This document shows, piece by piece, positions 1-5,849 of a stretch of DNA of 8,486 nucleotides. Every line of letters starts with the position of its first letter. The first letter of the stretch is position 1. The stretch spans positions 1 through 8,486 of the forward strand of contig JASLEQ010000010.1 in assembly GCA_030151135.1 (NCBI GenBank), written 5' to 3'. Under the pieces are notes generated by a model, which worked only from the letters and a program-made list of their open reading frames with translations, was not told the DNA's origin and ran no database searches. Position numbers and translations under genes: made by a program. Source of the stretch: Candidatus Sulfotelmatobacter sp. (GTDB taxonomy: Bacteria; Acidobacteriota; Terriglobia; Terriglobales; SbA1).

Positions 1-43
1 CCTTGATCAACCTGTTCCGCAGTTCTGGGTAAGACCATTCCAT
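1..43 (-). CDS. 5' end of a truncated unknown gene
   Basis: An ATG on the minus strand at 43-41 opens a frame that stays open to the window edge and reads MEWSYPELRNRLIK. Only 14 residues are visible, so no family can be assigned. There is no clear SD, but a perfect TATAAT hexamer on the same strand at 76-71 lies 27 nt upstream, a plausible distance for a promoter with a short leader. The frame is too short for coding statistics, and the call rests on protein-like composition plus the promoter-like box. Confidence 0.3.
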   Translation of the reverse strand, partial: MEWSYPELRNRLIK

Positions 44-70
44 AATCAGCCGGACGTGGGGAGATGACGA

Positions 71-76
71 ATTATA
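71..76 (-). promoter_or_regulatory. candidate -10 box TATAAT for the left-edge gene
   Basis: The minus strand reads TATAAT here, identical to the sigma-70 -10 consensus. No good -35 hexamer is visible 16-18 nt upstream. The predicted transcription start would be near base 64, giving a leader of about 20 nt before the ATG at 43. Confidence 0.3.
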
Positions 77-184
77 GGCTACGGATACTCGTACACGAGA
101 TCCGCCGGAGGCTTATCGGATCATGGCGCAGCGGGCGGCAATTCCGAAACTGCCGTCTCGCACCAGCCACCTGGCCGTCAGAAA

Positions 185-385
185 TCAGATCTCTGGATAG
201 AGTTCAAAAAACGCTTCCAGGCTAGTGCGCAACTGCTTTTCAATTTCTTCCTTGCTGCCTTCCAGCACGTGCATGGTGACGTGAGACTCTCGCCCGTTGG
301 CGAGCTTTACCTTCGCATCTCCAACCTCGGCAACGTCTTCCGAGGGTAAGAGCCTCATACCATAGACCAGAGTTAAATTTGCCAT
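185..385 (-). CDS. small hypothetical protein (66 aa)
   Basis: This is a 66-residue protein of unknown function, and I recognise no family. Residues 1-9 (MANLTLVYG) and about 24-42 look beta-strand-forming. The C-terminal third (about 43-63) is rich in Glu/Lys/Leu and should form one amphipathic helix, so a small mixed alpha/beta domain is plausible. There is no signal peptide or membrane segment, so it is probably cytoplasmic. The ATG at 385 has only a weak GAG upstream as SD, but TAAAAT lies 6 nt before it, suggesting a leaderless mRNA. It is divergent from the secreted hypothetical protein at 543, with a 157-bp region between. Balanced, protein-like composition supports it as a real gene. 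Confidence 0.6.
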   Translation of the reverse strand: MANLTLVYGMRLLPSEDVAEVGDAKVKLANGRESHVTMHVLEGSKEEIEKQLRTSLEAFFELYPEI

Positions 386-391
386 ATCTCG

Positions 392-397
392 ATTTTA
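392..397 (-). promoter_or_regulatory. candidate -10 box TAAAAT, leaderless geometry
   Basis: TAAAAT on the minus strand ends 6 nt before the ATG at 385. With the usual 6-8 nt from box to start site, transcription would begin at or next to the start codon. No convincing -35 is seen. Confidence 0.35.
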
Positions 398-530
398 CGA
401 CGGTCGAGCGGCTCCCGCGAGCGGCCGCAATTCCACGGCTTTCTGTGATTCCGGGCTCAATGGAAAGATGCCGATCCTTGGAGGCGAACCCCGCCGATCG
501 TCGGATTTCAGATTCTGCCTGCATCTCGTT

Positions 531-536
531 TAGAAT
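531..536 (+). promoter_or_regulatory. candidate -10 box TAGAAT, leaderless geometry
   Basis: TAGAAT lies 6 nt before the GTG at 543. A partial -35 match, TTCAGA at 507-512, sits 18 nt upstream. The surrounding octamer TTAGAATT recurs before the TonB-like gene at 2423. Confidence 0.4.
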
Positions 537-542
537 TCCGGC

Positions 543-1322
543 GTGCCCAGAATCCTCTCTTTACTTTTTTGGACATCCTTATTGATGTTGCCCTGTGCCG
601 GACAGGAAACATCCCCGGCCACCGCACCGCAACAACCCGCTGATTCCTCCCAGCAGCCTCAAGTCAAGGTGAACATGCTGAACGTGTGTACGCCTTCGGC
701 TGATGAGCAGAAGGAACTTGCAGGGGCATTGGCAAAGATCCCGAGGCAGCCGCTCTTCAGTTCCGACTTCGAGGTATCACGTGGACGCTCGACCCTGACT
801 GACATGCCGGCTATGCTCGAAGCTGGACAGGCCGGGCACGTTGCCGGCGAACCGTCAATCGCGACTTACGTCAGGATCCGCCGCGAGTTTTCGGTGCAAG
901 CCATGTTTTCGAGCGTGCAGTATTCCTTCAGCAATGACGGCGTCAACATGATTGAGACTCTGGTGCTGCACGTGCGAGATCCAAAGGATCTGATTCAAGT
1001 TTCCCTGGAAGACAGCGCGTCAGCGGTCACCAGCCCTCAGACAATGCTTTCGACGAACACACCCATCATGCGCCTGCGGTTGGAGAGGTTCGGAAAATCC
1101 TCGGTGGCGCTGGTGCGCTGTGAAGGTGTGGCTGGCGGTCCGCCTCCTGACCAGAGCAAGTATGATCCACTGTTTCACAGCGGGACCGCAGTAATGGCCG
1201 ATTACCGCGGCCTGCTCGGCGTGAAGTCTATCGTGCCTGAGGAGTTGGCAAAGATCAGTCCAGCGGGTCCGAAGGCCGCAGGAACGTCGAAGATGCGAAA
1301 GCCGGTGAAGGTGCAGAAATAA
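543..1322 (+). CDS. secreted hypothetical protein (259 aa)
   Basis: This protein has unknown function. Residues 1-20 (MPRILSLLFWTSLLMLPCAG) form a hydrophobic signal sequence, probably cleaved near Ala19-Gly20. The Cys at 18 is preceded by Met-Leu-Pro, a poor lipobox. Residues 21-40 are Gln/Pro/Ala-rich, like a linker at the mature N terminus. The core (about 41-225) alternates polar and aliphatic residues, suggesting a mostly beta fold, and the last 20 residues are Lys-rich. No catalytic motif is visible. The GTG at 543 is chosen because it supplies the complete signal peptide; the in-frame ATG at 585 would remove most of it. No SD is present, but TAGAAT precedes it by 6 nt. It is separated from trxB by 63 nt in the same orientation. 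I believe it is a lineage-restricted acidobacterial protein, but that is unverified. Confidence 0.75.
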   Translation: MPRILSLLFWTSLLMLPCAGQETSPATAPQQPADSSQQPQVKVNMLNVCTPSADEQKELAGALAKIPRQPLFSSDFEVSRGRSTLTDMPAMLEAGQAGHVAGEPSIATYVRIRREFSVQAMFSSVQYSFSNDGVNMIETLVLHVRDPKDLIQVSLEDSASAVTSPQTMLSTNTPIMRLRLERFGKSSVALVRCEGVAGGPPPDQSKYDPLFHSGTAVMADYRGLLGVKSIVPEELAKISPAGPKAAGTSKMRKPVKVQK

Positions 1323-1374
1323 GCAGCCCGGACGCAGGTTGCATCGAAAACAGAAGTCGGCCATCCAATCAACG

Positions 1375-1380
1375 TACATA
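1375..1380 (+). promoter_or_regulatory. weak candidate -10 (TACATA) before trxB
   Basis: TACATA ends 5 nt before the trxB ATG, and no SD is visible in the preceding 40 nt. A leaderless start would fit this spacing, but the hexamer is a poor match to TATAAT and has no -35. Read-through from the upstream gene is an alternative. Confidence 0.2.
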
Positions 1381-1385
1381 CATTC

Positions 1386-2318
1386 ATGAGCGAAACCAGA
1401 AACGTAGTGATCATCGGGTCCGGGTGCTCTGGACACACGGCGGCTTTGTACACGGCGCGCGCCAACCTGAAACCGCTTGTCATTGAAGGGCATGAGCCTG
1501 GCGGTCAGCTTTCCATGACCACGCTAGTTGAAAACTTCCCGGGATTTCCCGAAGGGATCATGGGGCCGCAGCTTGTCGAGAACATGCGGAAACAGGCCGA
1601 GCGCTTCGGTGCCGAATATCGCATGGCTCATCTGACGAGTGCCGATCTCAGTCAGCGTCCGTTTTCGCTGCATATGGGACATCACGTGATCCATGCACAA
1701 ACCTTGATTATTGCCAGTGGAGCCTCTGCGCGTTGGCTTGGTCTGCCCCACGAACAACAGTTGATCGGGCATGGCGTTTCCTCTTGCGCGACCTGCGACG
1801 GTTTCTTCTTCTCCGGGAAAGAAATCGTGGTGGTCGGCGGCGGAGATTCGGCCATGGAAGAGGCGCTGTTCCTCACTCGCTTTGCCACCAAGGTTACGGT
1901 CATTCACCGGCGCGATAGCTTCCGGGCTTCGAAGATCATGCTCGACCGCGCCCAGAAACACGAGAAGATCAAATTCCTGCTCGACACTGTCGTCGAAGAT
2001 GTCTACGACGTCCATAAGCAGGAAGTTACCGGCCTCAAGTTGAAGAACTTGAAGACCAACGAAGTCTACGATTTACCCGCGAGTGCGCTGTTCCTGGGAA
2101 TTGGACACGAACCCAACGCCAAGATGTTTGCGGGACAACTCGACATGGACGCCGACGGATATCTCAAAACCCACAGCTACGTATTGACCAAGGTTCACGG
2201 CGTATACGCATGCGGTGATGTCCAGGACCGGCGCTATCGCCAGGCTATTACCGCGGCAGGTAGCGGATGCATGGCGGCGATCGAAGTCGAGAAATTCCTG
2301 GAAGAGCACGGCAAGTGA
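1386..2318 (+). CDS. trxB: thioredoxin reductase (NADPH), TrxB
   Basis: This cytoplasmic FAD enzyme transfers electrons from NADPH to oxidised thioredoxin, sustaining thiol-disulfide balance. At 310 residues it has the usual length of low-molecular-weight bacterial TrxB. An N-terminal FAD-binding GSGCSG lies at 11-16 and a GGQLSMTTLVENFPGF segment at 39-54. The redox-active CATC is at 134-137, followed directly by Asp138. The NADPH-domain GGGDSA is at 151-156, and HRRDSFRAS at 174-182 is the basic motif that contacts the NADPH 2'-phosphate. The C-terminal FAD motif GVYACGDV is at 272-279. All catalytic features are present, so it should be active. The first glycine motif has Cys-Ser where most family members have Pro-Ala. 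No thioredoxin gene is adjacent. The start ATG lacks an SD. Confidence 0.96.
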   Translation: MSETRNVVIIGSGCSGHTAALYTARANLKPLVIEGHEPGGQLSMTTLVENFPGFPEGIMGPQLVENMRKQAERFGAEYRMAHLTSADLSQRPFSLHMGHHVIHAQTLIIASGASARWLGLPHEQQLIGHGVSSCATCDGFFFSGKEIVVVGGGDSAMEEALFLTRFATKVTVIHRRDSFRASKIMLDRAQKHEKIKFLLDTVVEDVYDVHKQEVTGLKLKNLKTNEVYDLPASALFLGIGHEPNAKMFAGQLDMDADGYLKTHSYVLTKVHGVYACGDVQDRRYRQAITAAGSGCMAAIEVEKFLEEHGK

Positions 2319-2407
2319 AGCTGTCCCCTCGGAATGTCCTTACCGCTCAAACCGAAAGCGAAAGTGCCATTACTTCCGTGATCTGTCGTAAACGTTATCG
2401 CCAATCT

Positions 2408-2413
2408 TAGAAT
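2408..2413 (+). promoter_or_regulatory. candidate -10 box TAGAAT before the TonB-like gene
   Basis: TAGAAT ends 9 nt before the ATG at 2423, so a start site would fall within about 3 nt of the start codon. The hexamer and its flanks (TTAGAATT) match the box before the gene at 543. No SD is present between box and ATG, and the -35 is poor. Confidence 0.35.
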
Positions 2414-2422
2414 TTTCTCACT

Positions 2423-2761
2423 ATGAAAACCCTGATGCGGCAGGGTGCGCGCAAGATTGCGATTCTTGCCGCCATTCTGATTCTTTCTTTTGGTTTATTT
2501 GCCGAGGATGCGCCCCAAGCGGCGCGCAAGGTCCTCATCAAAACGGCGGCGGTGTACCCCACCTTGGCCCGTTCCATGAACATCCACGGAGTCGTAAAGC
2601 TGGAAGCCCTCGTCGAACCCAACGGCTCAGTGAAGTCCATCGAGGTGAAGGGCGGACATCCCTTGCTGACACAGAGCGCGGTAACGGCCGTGGGACATTG
2701 GAAGTTCGAGGCGGCGCCCAAAGAGTCTAAAGAGATAATCGAGATCAAGTTCGACGAATGA
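2423..2761 (+). CDS. small TonB C-terminal-domain protein (112 aa)
   Basis: A basic N terminus (MKTLMRQGARK) is followed by a hydrophobic segment at 12-27, which is either an inner-membrane anchor or a cleavable signal ending near Phe-Ala27. Residues about 40-112 match the TonB C-terminal domain pattern: a Tyr-Pro and Ala-Arg stretch at 45-50, a Gly-Val-Val strand at 56-58, EPNGSV at 65-70, then GHPLLTQSAV at 78-87 and the closing HWKFEAAP at 92-99. In classical TonB this domain contacts TonB-box receptors at the outer membrane. Here the long Pro-rich periplasm-spanning linker is absent, and no ExbB/ExbD or receptor gene is nearby. Energy transduction is therefore doubtful, and a stand-alone periplasmic domain is more likely. 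Such short single-domain forms are, as I recall, common in Acidobacteriota. Confidence 0.85.
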   Translation: MKTLMRQGARKIAILAAILILSFGLFAEDAPQAARKVLIKTAAVYPTLARSMNIHGVVKLEALVEPNGSVKSIEVKGGHPLLTQSAVTAVGHWKFEAAPKESKEIIEIKFDE

Positions 2762-2766
2762 GAAAA

Positions 2767-2790
2767 CCCAGAGGCTGGGGGCTTTCTTCT
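2767..2790 (+). terminator. possible terminator after the TonB-like gene
   Basis: Six bases after the TGA, CCCAG (2767-2771) and CTGGG (2775-2779) form a 5-bp stem with an AGG triloop, followed by GGCTTTCTTCT. The downstream tract is pyrimidine-rich rather than a pure T run. AGAAA at 2761-2765 can pair with TTTCT at 2783-2787 to lengthen the stem. Position and shape suit a weak intrinsic terminator. Confidence 0.4.
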
Positions 2791-3026
2791 CCAACGCGAA
2801 CTCCGCTCTCCTCATTTACTTGATCATTTGCCATCCATTAGGGGCGGTCGACCCCACCAGGTATCGCGAAGTAACATCCCCACGATTACCTTCGCTAGTC
2901 CTCGATTTCTTTGAATGCGGTCTCGTGCCGCAAGAGGCACTCCTGCCTGCGTTCTTTGAACGATAGGCTGGGAAGACAGGGTGTGCGTTCGACCCAGAAA
3001 AACTTCTTCAAATTCAGCTCGGGAAC
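2791..3026. other. intergenic region upstream of the DUF4139 gene
   Basis: I see no gene here. It holds GGGGCGGTCGACCCC at 2841-2855, which contains the palindrome GGTCGACC. It also holds a small hairpin, GTGCC/GGCAC with a 6-nt loop, at 2925-2940, and two copies of TTCTTTGAA at 2907-2915 and 2952-2960. Any of these could be regulatory for the gene at 3041, but none matches a known operator and no clear promoter hexamers are found. Confidence 0.3.
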
Positions 3027-3032
3027 AGGAGG
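3027..3032 (+). promoter_or_regulatory. strong Shine-Dalgarno AGGAGG fixing the DUF4139 start
   Basis: AGGAGG ends 8 nt before the ATG at 3041, ideal SD geometry. It rules against the in-frame GTG at 2981, which would place 20 charged residues before the signal peptide. Confidence 0.85.
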
Positions 3033-3040
3033 GTGTTTCT

Positions 3041-4534
3041 ATGTCAGCACGCTTCGTCTGTCTTCTGTTGTTGAGTAGCGCAGTATTCGGTCAGCAGTCT
3101 TCTCAACCGTCACTCACCATCTATAACCAGGATTTTGCCGTCGTACGGCAAATCATGCCGCTTGATCTAAAAGCCGGCGTAAACCAGCTCAATGTCAATG
3201 ACATTACCATGCATCTGGAGCCAGACTCCGTGGTGCTTCGCGACCCCAGCGGGAAACATTCTCTGCAAGTTCTCGAGCAGAATTATCGCGCGGATGCGGT
3301 CTCAGAGCCGATGCTGCTCTCCCTGTACGAGGGCCAGACCATCGATTTCAAAACGAGCGATGGCCGGATCATCAAAGGAAAGGTGATTCGCAGCGGGTAT
3401 GTCACGCATAGTTATTTCGCGATGAGCCGCTATGGACAAAATTACTACCAGCAGCAGATGGCGGCTGGGTCGGAGCAGCCCGTCATCGAAGTGGACGGGC
3501 AGCTGCAATTCAATCTGCCCGGACAGCCGGTTTTTCCACGGCTCACCGATGACAGCATCCTGAAGCCGCGCCTCGAGTGGGTACTCTCGACCGACAAGGC
3601 GGGCAAGTTTCCCGCGGAATTTTCCTACGTCAGCGGTGGCATGAGCTGGGAAGCCGACTATAACGTGGTCGCGCCAGAAAAGGGCGACGTGGCCGACATC
3701 GTGGGCTGGGTCACGATCGACAATCAGAGCGGACGCACCTTTGAGAATGCGCGTATCAAGTTGATGGCGGGAGATGTCAGCAAGATCCAGCAGGGTGAAA
3801 GTAGGGCGATGCCGTTGAAAGCGCTGATGGCCGCGGACGCGGTGGCGGGCGCCCCTGCAGTTACCGAAAAAGCCTTCGACGAATATCACCTCTACACGCT
3901 CGAGCGCACCACGACCCTGCGCGATCGCGAGACAAAGCAGGTCGAGTTCATCCATGCGGCCAATGTGGCGAGCAAACAGATCTACCTTTACGACGGCGCA
4001 AAGATTGATCCGAACCGTTATTACGGTTGGAACTGGGAGAACATCCGCAACGATCATTCGTATGGGACCGAATCAAATCCCAAGGTTTGGGTGATGCGCG
4101 AGTTCGTGAACTCAGAATCCAATCATCTGGGAATGCCGCTGCCCAAAGGCCGGGTGCGATTCTATCGCCGCAATGACGATGGGCAGATCGAGTTCACGGG
4201 CGAGAACATGATCGACCACACGCCCAAAGACGAAACCGTGCGGATTTACACAGGGAATGCATTCGACATTACCGGCGAACGCAAGCGCACGAATTATACC
4301 GTCGAAAACAACAAGAACACCGCTACAGAGACCTTCGAGATTCGACTACGCAATCACAAGAAAGAACCCGTCGAAGTGCGTGTCGTCGAACATCTCTATC
4401 GCGGGCACAACTGGGACCTTACTTCGAAATCCGATGACTTCCGAAAGAAGGACAGCAACACGATTGAGTTCCCCATCTCGATTGCGCCGGACGAAGAGAA
4501 GGTCATCACCTATACCGCTCGCTACACTTGGTAA
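3041..4534 (+). CDS. secreted DUF4139-domain protein (497 aa)
   Basis: This is an exported protein of the DUF4139 family, whose biochemical role is not established. Residues 1-17 (MSARFVCLLLLSSAVFG) form a signal peptide with likely cleavage before Gln-Gln18-19. The N-terminal region (about 23-125) begins LTIYNQDFAVV, and the rest of the chain carries hallmark DUF4139 segments. These are SYVSGGMSWEADYN at 195-208, then WVTIDNQSGRTFENARIKLMAG at 223-244, then EFVNSESNHLGMPLPKGRVR within 354-373. HTPKDETV and GNAFDITGER follow at about 393-414, and the chain ends in a Trp after a beta-rich tail (EEKVITYTARYTW). The whole chain looks beta-strand-rich, compatible with a periplasmic or surface-associated location. 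The start follows a strong SD. It stands alone in its orientation between two intergenic regions and is followed by a 9-bp hairpin, so it is probably monocistronic. Confidence 0.9.
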   Translation: MSARFVCLLLLSSAVFGQQSSQPSLTIYNQDFAVVRQIMPLDLKAGVNQLNVNDITMHLEPDSVVLRDPSGKHSLQVLEQNYRADAVSEPMLLSLYEGQTIDFKTSDGRIIKGKVIRSGYVTHSYFAMSRYGQNYYQQQMAAGSEQPVIEVDGQLQFNLPGQPVFPRLTDDSILKPRLEWVLSTDKAGKFPAEFSYVSGGMSWEADYNVVAPEKGDVADIVGWVTIDNQSGRTFENARIKLMAGDVSKIQQGESRAMPLKALMAADAVAGAPAVTEKAFDEYHLYTLERTTTLRDRETKQVEFIHAANVASKQIYLYDGAKIDPNRYYGWNWENIRNDHSYGTESNPKVWVMREFVNSESNHLGMPLPKGRVRFYRRNDDGQIEFTGENMIDHTPKDETVRIYTGNAFDITGERKRTNYTVENNKNTATETFEIRLRNHKKEPVEVRVVEHLYRGHNWDLTSKSDDFRKKDSNTIEFPISIAPDEEKVITYTARYTW

Positions 4535-4566
4535 AGCCCCTGTTTCTCAGGTAAGTATCCTGCGCG

Positions 4567-4595
4567 CTCGGCGGTCAGACCTTATTACCGCCGAG
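4567..4595 (+). terminator. 9-bp perfect hairpin after the DUF4139 gene
   Basis: CTCGGCGGT (4567-4575) and ACCGCCGAG (4587-4595) are exact reverse complements around an 11-nt loop, 32 nt past the stop codon. The stem is GC-rich and stable, but neither side is followed by a T run. It may therefore act as a 3'-end-protecting hairpin or a terminator of the U-less kind rather than a classical intrinsic terminator. Confidence 0.5.
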
Positions 4596-4607
4596 TTCGC
4601 AGGGCGA

Positions 4608-4685
4608 GCCTTTCAACACCCTCATGCTGAGCGAAGTGGCCGCGACGCAGGAGCGGCTACGCAGTCGAAGGATTCCGACCCACAG
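4608..4685. repeat. putative dispersed intergenic repeat with hairpin
   Basis: This segment has the form CTCATGCTGAGCGAAG, then a hairpin, then GCAGTCGAAGGAT. The hairpin is GTGGCCGC (4636-4643) and GCGGCTAC (4653-4660), pairing over 8 bp with one G-T wobble around a 9-nt loop. TGAGCGAAG...GTCGAAGGAT strings are, from memory, a recurrent intergenic repeat in acidobacterial and some other genomes. Only one copy is in the window, so repetition cannot be shown here. No gene lies between 4535 and 4817. Confidence 0.5.
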
Positions 4686-4817
4686 ACCTCGCCACTAAGC
4701 TCAATCACAACCGACCTTCCGGACTTGTGATACAAAATTCTGTGGCTTCCACGTACGTTCCAACAGTCCTTTTTCATTGCTCCAAACTAAATTCATATTG
4801 GAGGTGGCGGGTACTCC

Positions 4818-5744
4818 ATGTTGAGGGCCTTCTTCGTCCATCTTTCTGAAAATCGTTCACTACGCAGTTTTTCTGAGCGCTCGTCGATCGGCCAGCGCGT
4901 TTCCAGCCGTTTCGTTGCGGGCACGGAAATCGCCGATGCCGTGCGCGTTACGCAGACCGTCAATCGATCCGGCATGAGCGTCAGCATCGACAACCTCGGG
5001 GAGAACGTTACTAACCCTGAGGAGGCGCAACACAGCGCCCAGCTTTATCAGCAGATCCTGGATGCCATCACCGCCAATCAATTGAATGCCAACATCAGTC
5101 TGAAACTCACGCACATGGGCCTCGACGTCGATGAAGCGATGGCCCGCGACCTCGTCAGCGGGCTCGTAGCGAAAGCGGCAGCTATGAATCCCCCGGGATT
5201 CGTGCGCGTGGATATGGAAGGCTCACCATACACGCAGCGCACTCTGGATTTTGTGCATGAGTTACATCGCCGCCCCGGGCACGCCAATTGCGTGGGTACG
5301 GTGATCCAGTCTTACTTGAAACGCTCCGAGGCGGATGTGCAAAAGCTGCTTTCCGAGCGCATCCGCATCCGGCTCTGCAAAGGCGCCTACAAAGAGCCCG
5401 CAAGCATTGCATTCGAGGAGAAAGCCGACGTCGACGCCAATTACGTAAAGCTGATGAAGATATTGATGAAAAGCGGCGTCTATCACGGGCTCGCCACCCA
5501 CGACGAGAAGATCATTCGCGAGGCGCAGGCGTTTGCCACTCGTGAGAATATCGCGCGGGACGCATTCGAGTTCCAGATGCTCTACGGCATCCGGCGTGAT
5601 TTGCAGCAGCAGTTGGTGCGCGATGGTTGGAGAATGCGCGTGTATGTGCCATTCGGGACGGAGTGGTATCCCTATTTCATGCGACGCCTCGGCGAGCGTC
5701 CGGCAAATGTGCTGTTCATCGCACGAAATATGTTACGGAGCTAA
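4818..5744 (+). CDS. proline dehydrogenase (monofunctional PRODH)
   Basis: This FAD enzyme oxidises L-proline to delta-1-pyrroline-5-carboxylate and passes electrons to quinone at the membrane, the first step of proline use as carbon and nitrogen source. At 308 residues it is the short monofunctional type, not a PutA fusion. Conserved barrel segments are in order: SVSIDNLGE (54-62), SLKLTHMG with Lys96 (94-101), VRVDMEGSPYT (129-139), GTVIQSYL (160-167), RIRLCKGAYKE (183-193), GLATHDE with His228 (224-230) and EFQMLYGIRRD (251-261). The substrate signature Tyr286-x-x-Arg289-Arg290 lies in YPYFMRRLGERPAN (284-297); the Tyr and paired Arg bind the proline carboxylate and close the active site in characterised enzymes. 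GGAGGTG at 4800-4806 is a good SD, 11 nt before the ATG. The P5C dehydrogenase partner is not nearby. Some families call this gene putA or prodh; I give no symbol. Confidence 0.95.
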   Translation: MLRAFFVHLSENRSLRSFSERSSIGQRVSSRFVAGTEIADAVRVTQTVNRSGMSVSIDNLGENVTNPEEAQHSAQLYQQILDAITANQLNANISLKLTHMGLDVDEAMARDLVSGLVAKAAAMNPPGFVRVDMEGSPYTQRTLDFVHELHRRPGHANCVGTVIQSYLKRSEADVQKLLSERIRIRLCKGAYKEPASIAFEEKADVDANYVKLMKILMKSGVYHGLATHDEKIIREAQAFATRENIARDAFEFQMLYGIRRDLQQQLVRDGWRMRVYVPFGTEWYPYFMRRLGERPANVLFIARNMLRS

Positions 5745-5849
5745 GGGATTCGAAACGTTGCCGAGAGCCTGCCGGGCGTAAGGTTAGGTGTTTCTGTAGT
5801 GCACGTGGGTGCCGGAAAAGGAATTTACCGCCAGCTTAATCGTTCCATA

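Noticed and set aside
1020..2015. Two minus-strand open frames (1020-1493 and 1524-2015)
   Set aside because: Both lie antisense to the secreted hypothetical gene and trxB, with no start signal or domain.
2955..2965. TTTGAACGATA shared with 8134-8144
   Set aside because: An 11-base match is expected by chance in a window this size, and the contexts differ.
2981..3040. GTG start at 2981 for the DUF4139 gene
   Set aside because: It would add 20 polar residues before an obvious signal peptide, while the ATG at 3041 has an ideal AGGAGG.
3022..3046. GGAAC-N16-GTC resembling an ECF promoter
   Set aside because: It overlaps the SD and start codon of the DUF4139 gene, so it could not drive that gene; probably coincidence.
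3302..4057. 251-residue minus-strand open frame
   Set aside because: It is fully antisense to the well-supported DUF4139 gene and shows no recognisable domain or SD; the long frame is a by-product of codon bias in the real gene.
4257..4730. 157-residue plus-strand open frame
   Set aside because: It overlaps the DUF4139 3' end in another frame and runs through the hairpin and repeat; low-complexity Ser/Arg/Thr content.
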